The notes under the pieces: model-generated | Told to the model about the DNA's origin: nothing | The model's database searches: none | Seen by the model: only the letters and a program-made list of their open reading frames with translations | Made by a program: the position numbers and the translations under genes | Shown: in pieces, positions 49,655-61,629 of the stretch | How the letters are laid out: each line of letters opens with the position of its first letter | Position numbering within the stretch: the stretch's first letter is position 1 | Assembly (NCBI GenBank): GCA_033980235.1 | Contig: CM067065.1 | Span: forward strand, 21,456,837-21,520,836 | DNA from: Diadema setosum | Taxonomy: Eukaryota > Echinodermata > Echinoidea > Diadematoida > Diadematidae | Length of the DNA: 64,000 nucleotides | Direction of reading: 5' to 3'

Positions 49655-50045
49655 CGGTTCGTACATACACGCGTATTGCACGTTACCTATTGTGCAGGCC
49701 CTACAGCGCGAGTCCCACGAACCGGCGCAATACACCTTACGTCGGTTCGTGAGACCCGCGCTTAAGTAACCTATGGTGCGCGCAAGAAACGATGGATTTA
49801 CGAACCGACGCAGTGAGTTTGAAGACAGAAATATCGTAATTCTTTTGAATTCACACTAAAATTACACTATGGATAGGAAGAACAACTTCCACTCTCATCA
49901 CCCTGTCAAAATTTTCACACACAAGACAGGAAAAGTCATTGAAAACGTTGTCTAAAACTTGTGAGATCTTTAAACGCGATTTTCTCAGAATTGCATTTTC
50001 GCTCAAAAACGAAATAGCGTCGGTTCGTGGTAACACCGACGATAT
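49655..50045. repeat. Cluster of CACGAACCGACGC motifs with a hairpin
   Basis: Five copies: about 49661 (inverted), 49710, 49741 (inverted), 49798 and 50018 (inverted). The pair at 49703-49759 forms a stem of about 22 bp with three mismatches (GCGCGAGTCCCACGAACCGG against the complement of CGGTTCGTGAGACCCGCGC) around a ~13-base loop. Related copies lie at 40149 and 42924-43012. Confidence 0.75.
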
Positions 50046-50505
50046 AATACAACTCATTTCGACATCCCTATAGATCATAAAAACGAATATTAACTACGCT
50101 TATGATGTCAGTCCATTTTCTAAATAACGGAGAAAATCGCTCTCAAAGTTCAGGCTATGTTCAAGCTCACGACCTGTTTCTTTCACGGGACGAAACAATA
50201 CAACAGTCCTGCTTAGCGACGGCGTTTACGCTCCATCGCCACCACTACCATATAAGGCGATAGCTTGGGTGTGTAAGATAATTAACCAATCGCAGGACAG
50301 GTCTATCATTAACGATTCTGACCAATACGGCAGCCCGAATGTAAACTTCGGTGCGTTTGTGTCCGTGCCGCTGCCTCCGCATGAATGAGTCGGTACGCGT
50401 TGTGTGTCGGCTGCGGTGTAGTTTGCCGCAAGTTTAGAATTCACAAACAATAGGAAACAGTAGAAAGAAAAAAAGGCACGCAATGCGTATTACGAGAAGC
50501 GTCTT

Positions 50506-50948
50506 TTAGTGAGGGCGTTGATCGCTTCCATTCTCCTCCCATGTTGTTGTCAATGGAAATGTGTACCAAGTACCAATAGCTAAATAGAACCTGTGAACCC
50601 ATTGTAGGCGGGAGTTCAAAAGACATCGGTAGAGAAAATCAATGAAGTTAATAAACGATAGTCGTCTTTTGAGATCGTGTTCTTTGCATGTATTAAAAAC
50701 CCTCAAATTATGCACATGGTCGTAATGTTGCAGAGCATCAAAGACTGCTTTCGCGTCTGTTCTGCTGCAGCTGTATACAGTCGTAATATTCTGAATTCCC
50801 GCCATATTAGGCACATTCCTTTATTATCGTTGCGTCCACAGTAATTATCGCTTATCACACTTGCCAATGCTCCACATATTATACATATCAGAAGCAAAGG
50901 TTGATGTAGGCCTGACAGCTTCACGTTGGGTTTATATGATTTCATCAT
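50506..50948 (-). pseudogene. Possible 5' exon of a secreted protein, frame broken
   Basis: A reverse-strand frame starts ATGATG at 50948 and encodes a basic start, a hydrophobic stretch (LLLICIICGALAS) and then DNYCGRND, a good signal peptide with a plausible cleavage site. From about 50815 leftward the more protein-like sequence (ITTVYSCSRTDAKAVF..ALQHYDHVHNLRVFNT) is in a different frame. The pattern, a Cys near the start and a hydrophobic LxVxNT strand, is reminiscent of N-terminal caps of secreted leucine-rich repeat proteins. That is only an impression. Either one indel separates the parts, or there is no gene. A CpG-containing stretch at 51150-51230 lies upstream in the reverse direction. 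Confidence 0.3.
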
Positions 50949-50999
50949 AAATATACTTCTTATTCTCGGTCACTTTTGTAATACCATAGCATATAAAGA

Positions 51000-52190
51000 A
51001 CCATTATATTAACTTGTGGCTTAAGCTTAATGTTTTTTTACATCACATTTACAGTTACAATCTTTCTGCATTTGAGATAGATAATTATACTGACAAATAT
51101 GCGGAATTAATACTTAGGCCTTTTTCATTTCGTTTCACTTCATTAGCATACGCCCTAGCAACGGAGGCGGAGTCTCGATCGGGCGAGAACAATAGGTGCG
51201 AAACGCAACGCAAAGGCGAGCGTTCGAAAAAAATGTAACCGAAAAAAAAAAATGGTCTCAGAAAAACTGTGGTTTGAGACACTTGTGCTCATTTTTACAC
51301 GCTGAAATTTTCTGTACAAATAGATAAAACATCAAAGAATCAAAATCCGTCATAAAAAAATTTCGACCCGAGCAGTGCTTCCCCTTCATTTTCGGCTCAT
51401 TACGGGAAAACTCCCCGTGCGACTTATGACTCATTTTGTTGGAGCGTCACATATATTATGTGGAAGACTCCACATTGATATGCTTGTTTGTTTGTCTGTG
51501 TTACTCACTTGTTGGAACCATGTGCAGAAAGTGAAAATGGAGGAAGAAGAATAAATATATAAAGGGAATGGGAGTTTTGGGCATTAGTCTGACGGTTCTC
51601 CAAAGGAAAAACAAATCTTAATAATAACGTTGATTGTAGATTGCATGTGTTGTTTGTTGCATTTGTTGGTAAAGTGTGTGTTGTGAACTATGGAGATGTA
51701 CCTTGAGTACCCCCTCCCCGAAAAAAAAAACAAACAAAATATTTCTTTGACTCTCCTTTTGTTACACCAGATTTGGTAATCAAAAATTCATATCTGAATT
51801 GCGAAAGTGATAAATTCCTGTTTGGTAATACTTTCGTGACCTTTTATTTTGTAACAAACAATAAAAAAACACAATATATTAGTAATGGCAAGTTTAGATC
51901 TAATTTAGATTTTAATAGAGATACTCAGATTGTTTTAGTTGTTAGACCTAAAGATAAAATGTGTCATATTTTTTTAACACCTTGTCTAGTAGACTAGTAG
52001 TCCCCGACTAGGGCCTATAAGCCCTATTACAGTAGGTACCTTAGCACTAGACTTGCCCACGTTGATGAACAGGTAATGAACTGCATGTCACAAAACAGAT
52101 CTATGGATTGAAAATGGAAACAGCTCAGTTCCACTTCAAAGCTTCCCGATTCCGTCGATCAGTGTTGTGCTACCATGACCATATAATATG
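51000..52190. other. No gene; possible promoter of the reverse-strand exon
   Basis: CpG-containing segment at about 51150-51235 (CGCCCTAGCAACGGAGGCGG and GGCGAGCG words) upstream of the reverse-strand candidate. The rest is AT-rich. Confidence 0.35.
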
Positions 52191-52224
52191 CGGCTCGGAC
52201 CGCTGAACTTTCCGTAGTACGTAC

Positions 52225-52470
52225 AGATTGTAATGCGTAGAGTTGCACGCGAGCCGAGCGAGGCCGCCCAGCGCGGCCGCGGTGATGAGCTGTCGGGTAT
52301 CCGTACGTACCACATTCTAGATCGCTCTACTAGCAGCTGCTCAGCTCAACTAGCGCTGCACAGCTCATCACTCGTGCGTGCGCTTCTACGCTCGTTGTTA
52401 CGTCACTGCCAACCTGCGCAGCAAGGATCCGCACAAACACAACTGAGGAACGTCCTTAAAACATAATATT
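52225..52470. promoter_or_regulatory. CpG-rich block upstream of the SWIM/MULE gene
   Basis: Clearly richer in CG dinucleotides than its surroundings (CGCGAGCCGAGCGAGGCCGC, GCGCGGCCGCGG), 450-700 bp upstream of the first coding exon. This fits a promoter or first untranslated exon. No TATA box is claimed. The open frame over it (52233-52466) looks like composition, not a gene. Confidence 0.45.
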
Positions 52471-52916
52471 TACTACTGCTAATGATGCATAAAGGTGATT
52501 TATTTCACCATTGAGCGTTGCGTTTGGTGCTCATTTTGGCTCTGTTCCTTCAAGAAGTAGGTCTGGTAGCAACGAGATTTTCCCCAGTGACTGCTAGAGT
52601 GCGGGGTCTTCATACGCCCTGTACCATTGTTTTGTGAGCGCAAGGGGAGCACTGGATGCGATATTTTTTTTTTCCAAGGATGGGAAAGTCACTAGCCAGA
52701 AATCGACGCTCCTGATTGGCTTACAAACTTTACAGATAGATGTGATTCAGTCATTTAATGCAGAGAGTTCAGTGCAGTGAGCTGAGCGTAATACTACATA
52801 CATAGTGCATATATCCCAACTACTGGTAGCGTAGGCGGTAAAGTCTCGGCTCTCGCATCTCGCGCCTAGCTACTAGATTCTACTAGATCTAACAGTTTTA
52901 CTCGAATATTTCAACA

Positions 52917-52967
52917 ATGGATTGCGACTGTGACAAGAGACAGGGAGAGATCCCTTCGGTCTTAAAA
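52917..52967 (+). CDS. MULE/SWIM protein, coding exon 1
   Basis: ATG at 52917 opens a 17-codon frame (MDCDCDKRQGEIPSVLK) that ends exactly before GTAAGT, a strong donor, in phase 0. The next exon starts in phase 0 with RLLPEGYDYKV, and in remembered relatives an EIP..LK.LPEGY-type start is usual, so the join is convincing. The start fits because it lies in a short exon just downstream of a CpG-rich block, with CAACA before the ATG. Confidence 0.65.
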
Positions 52968-54542
52968 GTAAGTAGGAATTTACAGAATGTAATAGTTTAG
53001 AGTCTACATATCTTTTGATAGAGTAGGCCTACTAACGTTTATACTTGTAGATAAGAAGCCCCATCGGTCTATGTTAGTTACACTACAGCTAGGTCTAGGG
53101 CCAACCCAAGGGCAAGGCTATACAGTACACGCTGCTTTCACATTCAATAGTTGGCTTTAACAGTTAGAGACCCAAACCTGTAGTAGTTTGTTATAACAAA
53201 TACTTTCATAAAAAAGTAAGGCAGATTAGTATTCCACAAATTAGAAAAGAATGTTTCTATGCTTAGCCTTGTACTTAGACCCTTAGTCTAGACTTTAGTT
53301 AATCTAGACTAACATTAGGCCTAGGAACCTACATCTTTTAGTTTTGGCAGCTAGACCAGGCAGAGTCCAAACGCCCTGCAAAGCGACAGCGGTGTGTATA
53401 GATCTAGACTTCGTCTAGAACCTTTTGGCAGACAAGTCTAAGATAGAGTAGAGTTAGGCCTAGATACTCTTGTACGTCAGACATTGATAAGCTTTCTGTG
53501 AATGGAGAAAAAAAAAGAGTTCTAACGCTAACACTAAAATTAGTAACATTGAAAGTTTGAGCAAAATTGGATAGTCTAGAGTAGATTGGTCCAGGCTTAG
53601 ATCTATTCGGTTCAAGATAGTTATGAATATGAATTTTCAAAGTTTCTTAATTCGTATTTTGGGGATCCTTGAGTTGGCAACTCTGCCAGTATCTGTGATG
53701 TAATTTAGGAAAATCTCCCATTGGTTTTGTACACAGAATTTCATTTTTTTTCAATTTTCATGAAAAGTGAAAATTCTTCTGACTTTCTAGTGTATTAAAA
53801 TCTATTGTTTGAATATTATTATTGATGAGATGGCTGTGTAAAATCTGCAAGTATATCTGAAAGAATTCTATGATGATTCCAATCCTATTCCTAATTTCAA
53901 ATTTCATATGAGGTCTAAATCTATATAGATGTAGACACTAACTGAAAACAAAAATTGAAATTCTGTGTACAAACCTATGGAGAATTCTCTACAATGACAT
54001 CACAGATATTGACGGAGCTGCCAACTCTCGGATCATCTATAATAAGGATTTACTTAAACTTTGATAATTCGTAACTCTTGAATTGAATTTCTGATTATGT
54101 TCAAAATTTCACTGTTCACTCTTTCTTGTTCGTCTCTATCTGAGTTTTGTTCCCAGCATTGCCATTGCCATTGCCTTGGGTTAGCAAGGCCAAGGCAAGG
54201 GCCAACTTAAGTCTTAGCTATGGAGTAGGATAGTGTATTATTTTATACCAGTTTGTTTAATAAGTTCATCAGCATGATTTTTGAAATTATCCCACATATT
54301 TTTCGATCAGCATATCATATCCTCAAACAAAAAAGATTTTTATTGTTTATTTTGATTTTGGGAAGGGGGTCTAGATATTCTTGATAATTACCTTCCTCTC
54401 TTGTGTGTAAGTCTGGTTCTATGAGTGGGTTATGCATTCATGATCACAATCTTGGGCCAAAAATTCTAGTGTGAGGATACATGAGTGCAAGCACACATGT
54501 TTCTTACATTCATTCTCTTTTTCTCAATCATTCCATACGCAG
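52968..54542 (+). other. Intron 1 of the MULE/SWIM gene
   Basis: Starts GTAAGT, ends ACGCAG. Contains CTAGA-rich sequence and a reverse-strand open frame (53404-53640) that I do not credit. A TATTTTGGGGATCC..GAGTTGGCAACTC segment at about 53660 is loosely mirrored near 54010 (TGCCAACTCTCGGATC), an imperfect inverted repeat of about 350 bp overall. Confidence 0.6.
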
Positions 54543-54758
54543 AGATTACTTCCTGAAGGGTATGATTACAAAGTGTGCACTTTGGAAGAGCAGAGTCCTG
54601 ATAGATTCAAGACTGTCATCAGGATCAAGATATCAAGAAGGGATGAACTGGAGGCATGGTCTGAATTGTTTCAGGAGAAGTCAGACACAACCTGGAGGGT
54701 GGACAAAACGTACCCTGTGGCATGGAGAGCATCCGCCGGAAAAATGATTATAGGGTAT
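54543..54758 (+). CDS. MULE/SWIM protein, coding exon 2
   Basis: The exon follows TTCCATACGCAG and codes 72 residues, beginning RLLPEGYDYKV and containing the segments TVIRIKISRRDELEAW and TWRVDKTYP near the end. These resemble the N-terminal zinc-chelating/DNA-binding region of animal proteins related to MuDR/FAR1-type transposases. Two donors are possible. GTATGT at 54755 looks better but leaves the frame out of phase with exon 3. GTTTTG at 54759 gives phase 0 and the expected spacing to the VDYKCQHNTR block, so I use it. The role in the cell is inferred to be nuclear and DNA-related, from the family only. Confidence 0.75.
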
Positions 54759-56638
54759 GTTTTGATCTGAACATTTGGACGCACTAATTTCCCTTTGTTC
54801 TGTTTTTAAGCAAAACCTGAAAGTGGACACATTGTTTAAAGTATGATGTATGTTTTGGACGTGACTGCTACTGTATCTTTCTATTTTATTGGTAACCTGC
54901 ATATTGTCAAGGTACTGTAATATGGAATAATATACAATGTATTAATTACCAAGTAAATCCATGCAAGAAGATTTTGAAAGTAGGCCTATCGAATGTTGTA
55001 TTTTTTCTTTAAATCCCTTTTCCCTTGTCAGGATACTAGCAATATACAGTGGTTCAAGAAAAAAAGAAGAAGCCAGTTTAATGGCAGAAATGTTCTGTCA
55101 TAATAAATAATTACCTCAAGATGGGTCTTCCCTGTTGCATCACTTCCTAAATAGCACAAAACATGACATTTTCCACCAGAATGCCAAAACTATTGTGAAA
55201 CATGAACATGTCTGTGATATTTGAAGGCTGTCAGCCGTTAAAATTCAAATGATGCACTAAATGCTCACCGTAACATATTCTGTGTACTAGGAACAGCTGT
55301 ATACATTAATCCTCCTGTGGTTGTAATATGAAACTTATACTCAAAAAAAAAAAGATATCTATGTGAAAGCTGTCAGAAAGGAAGAATTCACTAGTTTCTT
55401 TTACTTTGTTATATATGGCATATATCAACACAGCACTTGCATAAACTACATGAGTGCATCACACAAGTCTGTAAGAGAAGACTATTAGCTTAATTTTGTA
55501 CTTTTTTTCGTAGTACGAAAAAAAAAGTTCAAATCATAACAGTCAGTCTAGCTCAACAAATAAAGATCCTCTTGATTTCAAAACTTACAGCAGGTTTCCG
55601 AATAGTATTTTCTTCAATACCTAAGTGTTCTTACCATTTTTTTCAAAAATCTGCATGCAAAAGGGATAGTATGTCTTTATGAGATATGCAGATAGCTCTG
55701 CTTCTCTTCTATCATCTTTCAACATTTGAAAACCCAACTTACATGTATGTTTAATTTAGTGTGAGCACCATTGAGTAAACAAAAAAAAAATGGTGCTACC
55801 AGAATTTCATTTGAATTAAAAAAAAAAAGTCATATCTTAATTAATTTTTTGAGAACAAAAAGTTCGTAGTAATGAATGATGCATGCTACAAAACAAGCAA
55901 CATTTCTAAAAACATGCTCGAATTCTGTTGAAATGATAGAATAGTTGTCATTCATCTATCCTCACCAAGCAGTTGACAAAGTATGAGATGCTTTGGGGCA
56001 TTTACACAAACATTGTAAATGATAAAGGAATGTCAGAGATGGTTGGGGTATAAAATTGCTCAAAATTAAGCTAACCATCACCATGCACCTGACTATGCAA
56101 CGAAGAGCTCTTGGTAACTGAATGGCTTCCTCTGGGATCACAATTTCTCCATTTCTCATTAATTGTATTCATTATATGCTTGAATAAGGAATGATAATAA
56201 CATGCTGTAGGGCATCAAATGAAAGAAGAGAAGCAGAGCTTTTCATATGTTTTGGGGGAAACACTAGAGTAAGGGCTGAACAGAAAACTGAACATTAGTT
56301 TCCACATGAAACATGCATTGACAAACTTGTCCATTGTTATAAGAACAGGGAGATGCTTTTGCCGTATAGAGAAGCTCAAGTGATTCAAAATTGAATGTTG
56401 TGTATCAGAGTAGCAAGCCTTCTTGCCTCGTTATTTGATAACTGAAAAACTTTTGAGTTCATTGTAATCAACCTGATTTGTTATCTTTTATGTTATTTTA
56501 CAATTAGTTTTTTTTTCTTTGCAAATGAATGAATGGGGCAAATGAATAGTTGTGTCTAAGTGGAAATGAAAAGTGAATAAGAGAAATGATAATGGGAACA
56601 AAAGGTAGGTAATGTTGTATTGCTTCATTTAATTTCAG

Positions 56639-56762
56639 GTGGACTACAAATGCCAGCACAATACCCGCTCTAACAGTAAGAAACTTTCTTCCAAAATACC
56701 AAGTGCCCTGCTTCCCTCTTCCTTGTCATGAAGAGGTCCCGTGACAGCAAGAAGAGGGTGAG
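56639..56762 (+). CDS. MULE/SWIM protein, coding exon 3 with a 1-base break
   Basis: Starts after TAATTTCAG and ends before GTAAGC. The first part reads VDYKCQHNTRSNSKK, and the last part, in a different frame, reads NTKCPASLFLVMKRSRDSKKRVR. Together they give the Cys-His pattern (C..H...C) of the DNA-binding finger in this family. The frame changes at the A4 run 56693-56696. One extra base there would restore both the frame and the phase to exon 4. This may be a real disabling deletion, an assembly or sequencing slip, or a polymorphism. No other break is needed in exons 1-5. Confidence 0.7.
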
Positions 56763-57427
56763 GTAAGCATTGGCAAAATAACATGATATTTGAACAAATG
56801 AAACCTTGCTGTGTTGAGTCACAGTTTGCATGTAACTACATACATGTACATGTAGAACTTCAAGATCTTCTGTATTTATGTCTTTGCCCTACCAATGTTT
56901 TTGGAGTGTCCATCTGTCTGATAACAACAGCAAAAGTATTGAGTACCTTTTCTTGATTTTGTTTATTTGTTAAGTACATTTACTATTTGTTACAAAAAGC
57001 ATTTCCCACTTTTGATCTCTAATAATAAAAATACACCAGATGGAAGTGATATTGATAACAAATATAGCTGAATAGTTTACAAATTTGATGGAAGTAATTT
57101 CAATGCAATATCACAAAGCAGTTTTGAAAAATCAAAGCTTATATATAAATTTCTGTTTCAGATTTTGCAAAATTTTCAGCTCTCTGCAAACTTCAAAATG
57201 TGTACGGCAGTGATTGGGTACACTCTGAGTGCATGTTAACTTTGACAATGGACAGGCTAGAGAGAAAATTCTTGTTCGAGCCCAGCATAACAATGAAAAG
57301 GGTGAATCAGGAATTATTAAATCATTTATGTACGTTATCGTGGAGTTGATTGAGAATTTCATTCATCAGACTTCACCATTGTCTACTGCATTTGTTTAGA
57401 CACACATATGTGCCTGTACAAATACTT

Positions 57428-57577
57428 GGGTACCTAAGGGGGGGGGGGGGGGGGTCACCGTGCACCGTTAACATCTTGATTATGTTTTGGTATGTCATGA
57501 GGAGCCTGAAAATGTAAGTTTCGAGGAGTCCTGGGGGGGGGGGGTGCACGGTGACCCCCCCCCCCCCTTAGGTACCC
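57428..57577. mobile_element. Foldback with G17/C13 tracts in intron 3
   Basis: GGGTACCTAAG-G17-TCACCGTGCACC (57428-57466) and its complement GGTGCACGGTGA-C13-TTAGGTACCC (57543-57577) form arms of about 36 bp around a 76-base centre. Confidence 0.9.
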
Positions 57578-58694
57578 GACTAAAAGGGCTGAAAATTTAG
57601 CAAAATCAGTAACCTAACTTTTACAGTATAAGCTCCATTCAAGTAAAATTGATTTATGATATCATATTCAATTCAGCTCCAACAAAATTGTACATTAATC
57701 AGCTATTAATACTCTCAATGTGAATTTTATCCAACGCACTGTTTTTAAAATATTAGGAAAGATCAAAAGTGGGAAATATTTCTAGTATATAACACGCAGT
57801 ATTTCCGTTTTTAAGTAACCATGTGAATTATTTTTTTATGAAGGGGTGTTTCTTGAGGGGGGGGGGACAAAGAAAGAATCCTCTTAGGTTTCACGACGCA
57901 AATCTCTCGTTTGAAGAGGCTACACCCCAGTAAATAATGCCAGTGTATACCTTGGCAATCAATGACTTAAAAACCAAAGATATAAAACACCTGTTTCTTG
58001 ACCCTGGCCTATTCTAAGCATCAGTCATCGCCACAGCGCCACAGGGGAGGGGGGGGGGGGGGCACCGCGAGAGGAGGAGATTGTTTTGGTTTTGGCATGG
58101 GCTATGTAGCTCCATGGTGCGTGTGTGTGTACGTGTGTGTGTGAGTGTAGACATTCAGCGTATGCAGACAGAGCATGCCTGTACTGGCAATGCTCTCCTT
58201 CTTATTCCTGTATTTTCGTTATTTACGGGTCAATTTTTTTCGTTCGAAATGTAAAATGGATGACTATAGAATTTCTCAATAGAATATAAAATTGAAAACT
58301 TTAAAAAGGATAGAGAAAATTGAGTTCACTTTGAATGGTCTGCCACAGGCAGATATCCTTATCATGCTCTTACGTAATACGACAGCTGCTGGAGTCATCA
58401 AACCCTGGCTTGGCTTCCAGGTTTGTCACGCCGAGCAGAAAGTTTATTTGCAATGGACAAGTAATTCGACTCCCAACTCTCAAACGACAAATAAACGCAC
58501 CCCACTTTGGAAAAATCCGGCTGGGGTCTCGCCTCAAACGAGAGATTGACGGCATGTGTGTGTGTGTGTGTGTGGGGGGGGGGGGTGTCATATCCGAAAT
58601 CGTGAATGTAAGAACAATCATCACTTAAAAAAAAACCCTGGAATTCATTATTAAATGCTGATTACAAGGCTAATTTTTTTTTTTTATAACACAG

Positions 58695-58961
58695 GTCCAA
58701 AGATCTCCATATCAAGTCTGGGTATGCAGCTGTAGTCGCACTAAATCATCACAACCATGAAATCAAGAGTGCAGATGCGTTGCGAAGGCGGGATGTTGGA
58801 GAAGAAGCCAAAAACAAATTGATAGACTTATTCAAGGCTGGACATTCGCCCTCATCGGCACTCGAAACTTTGAAATATGATCTTCAGGAGGAGTATGGTG
58901 ATGATTATTCCCGCAAATCTGCAGACAGGAGAGTGTGTCCAGACATGCAGTATAGCTACAG
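58695..58961 (+). CDS. MULE/SWIM protein, coding exon 4
   Basis: Follows TTATAACACAG and ends before GTTAAT. It codes about 89 residues, starting SKDLHIKSGYAAVVALNHHN. The H-x-H in NHHNH closes the finger begun in exon 3, which is typical of WRKY-GCM1/FLYWCH-like folds. A helical stretch follows (ADALRRRDVGEEAKNKLIDL, then FKAGHSPSSALETLKYDLQE), the usual linker to the transposase domain. Phase 2 at both junctions agrees with exons 3 and 5. The frame is fully open. Confidence 0.85.
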
Positions 58962-60149
58962 GTTAATTTTTAATTTATCTTATGCAACTGATACATTGAT
59001 TTACAAGTATTCAAAAAACAATCATAGGAGAGTGAAACCCTGAAGAAGAATCAATTTTCATGAAAAAAGAGGATAGAGAAAAGCCATTTTTAAAAGTTCC
59101 ATCAAAATCAGTTATGAAATGTTCCTTCAAAATGACAGTACAAGGAAAACTACATGGATGATTTGTACACAAAATTCTTGCCGTTCTTGCTGCTTTTCTG
59201 TGAACTCAACATAATTGTGTTAAATACATTTTCCCATGATATACATGTATATTGAGCTAAGAAGGAGACAGGGAATATCAGGGAAAAATATGAATATCTG
59301 AGTATAAACATAAAATTATGGAGAGTTGTATGACCAAGAAATAACACTGCCAATTAGAGGATCACCATAGAAATCAAGATTTTTACATATCATTACTTTC
59401 TCATCTTGTCACTGATTTCGATGGAACCTCTTTTTAATTGCTTCTCTATCCTGTCTTTTCATTCCACAGGGTTTCATTCTTATTTATGCACAGCATGGAA
59501 ATGCATTTTACAATTTAAGGTCACTTTTCAATTGTTTTGACAGTAGCAGTATACATATCAAGTGAATACTAAAGTAAAGACTAATTTAAATAAACTGCTT
59601 CCAGAATGGAGTGATTGCTGTTAATAGCAGCAGGCTTGATTCTTAGTGTGCTGTATGGATTCTTGCAATTATTTACATTTTTTTGAACCAAGTTTTGAAA
59701 AATAATGAATGGTTAACACATTAAGCAGCATTATGATGCTTCAAGCTACAATGATTACTGTGCATAGCAACACAGTGTTTTTATTATTTTTTTTGTCTAT
59801 TATTAGATAATCATTATTATTATTATTATTAATTACAATAATAATAATTATTATCATTATCATCATTTTTTTAGGGGGGTGTTTTTGTTTTTAGGGGGGC
59901 ACTTGCGGTCATTGCCCCCCTGAATAAATGTCTTCATTGTGCCCCTCCTCTTTACATTGTCCCCACCCCCTTAGATTAAAAATGATAGGCTTTTCTCTTT
60001 TGTATTTGTGTTTTTGCTTGTCATAGAATTTGGGAGGAAAACTGTAACAAAAATATCTGATAACATTTCTTCCCCAGTTGTTTGTGTCCCCCCCCCCCTT
60101 TCTGTTATACCCCCGCCACACGTAGTATGAGGGGGGTATGTATAGGAAT

Positions 60150-60680
60150 CAGTGTGATGTCGGGCGTCGCGAACTACTTCCTCAGTTTTTTTTTTTTCTC
60201 AATTCCCATAAACTCGGCACAGATGTGTGCCTTGGGGTGTAAATGTGCAAGGCACAATTTTCGACTGTGGCAATATATGCGTTGCCATGGTAACTAAAAC
60301 ATATACATGTTATGGGCAAAAATGGAAAAAAATCTTGTGTTGCAAAAAAAAATCCTCAGTTTTTGACTGATATTCATGAAATTTGGTACAGATGTGTGCC
60401 AGAAGGCATAGATGTACGAAACACAGGTTTTTTTTTTTTTTTTTTTTTTTTTAACTTTGGTAGAATATCCATTGTCATGGTAACCGCATATAATGGGCCA
60501 AAATGGGGGAAATTTTGTGTCACGAAGTGCTCCTTGAGTTCGTGACAAATTTTCATGAAATTTGGCACAGATGTTTGTCTTGGGCTGTAGATGTGCAAAA
60601 CATTTATTGACAGTGGCAGAAATTGTTTTACCATGGTAACAACATGTATATTTTAGGCAAAATGGGTAAAACTAAAAATA
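60150..60680. repeat. Three ~173-bp tandem repeats with X-box-like sites, intron 4
   Basis: The landmark TTTGGCACAGATGTGTGCC recurs at about 60212, 60384 and 60558, each followed at about 65-90 bases by a (G)TTGCCATGGTAAC-like palindrome (about 60276, 60468, 60628). A T22 tract lies at about 60428-60451. Confidence 0.8.
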
Positions 60681-60955
60681 TATACGTACAGTAAACTATA
60701 GTAATTTTTTCTTAAGTCAATGAGAACACAAAGTGAGTATTCACCTCATGCTGTCATACTGTAAAGAAAATCACCTTCAGCGATATCTCTAGTTAAATGC
60801 TACATCAGCCCCTGTTCGTTGGACTTTAATGATCATGCCTTGTACTGAAATTATCCCTAGAAATACGTGTGTGCATTAATTGCATCACTTTCAGAAATTT
60901 TCATACATATATGTCAATAAAATCTTGCTATATATTTCCTGCTTATATATTACAG

Positions 60956-61259
60956 ATTATACTACTCTATCTTCAAGAAAGAATATGGTGAACCTAGTGG
61001 AGAAAAAATGTGGATGGATTTGAAAGCCAGAATGAAGGAGTACAATGAAGAGCAAGGTAGTAAGTGTGTGAAAATGGGGACAACAGATGATGGGCAGACA
61101 GTCGTGGTTATCTGCACACCATGTATGAAAAGGATTCATGAACTTTGGAAGTACAGTGGGGAAATGTGCTTCATTGACTCATCTGGATCAATGGACAAGA
61201 TGAACAACAGAGTGATAGCATTTAGGACCATGCAGCTCACATTTTTTTTTTTTTTTAAC
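60956..61259 (+). CDS. MULE/SWIM protein, coding exon 5, runs into a T tract
   Basis: Follows TATATATTACAG and codes RLYYSIFKKEYGEPSGEKMW, then VVVICTPCMKRIHELWKYSG and CFIDSSGSMDKMNNRVIAF. The Asp of FIDSSG (codon 61175-61177) matches the first catalytic aspartate of the MULE DDE transposase domain. The family-like sequence ends at QLT, just where a T16 tract (about 61242-61257) begins, and a stop follows at 61260-61262 with no donor before it. The rest of the catalytic core (second Asp, Glu) is not found downstream. Either the exon is cut off here or the splice site has been lost. Confidence 0.8.
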
Positions 61260-61517
61260 TGAACACAATGTTAGCCAATGCCTGTAAGTTTCATTGTTTT
61301 ATGATTAGTAGTGATATGCTAGGAGTGTACAGCTATGCATTTGAAATTCACAGTTTCTTATTGAATTGGCTAAAGTTTTGTTTACATGTAGTGATTAATT
61401 GCATATTCTTTTATTTTTAGCTTACGAAAGAACATCAGTGTATAAATTCAACGAAAACAAATCAACTATGAATAGAAATATGTAATTAATTTTCATCTGT
61501 AGGATCAGGAATGACGA

Positions 61518-61518
<1 letters not shown>

Positions 61519-61552
<34 letters not shown>
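61519..61552. repeat. (GT)n microsatellite
   Basis: About 17 GT dinucleotides in the interval between exon 5 and the SWIM exon. Confidence 0.95.
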
Positions 61553-61555
<3 letters not shown>

Positions 61556-61629
61556 GTCTGAACGAATGTTCATGGAGGCACACATTGCGATCCAAATTCT
61601 GTATATCCGTGTGTCCGTGCGTGCGTCCG

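Noticed and set aside
52233..52466. 77-residue frame in the CpG-rich block
   Set aside because: Arg, Ser and Ala bias reflects CpG composition; it does not join the gene's exon 1 in frame.
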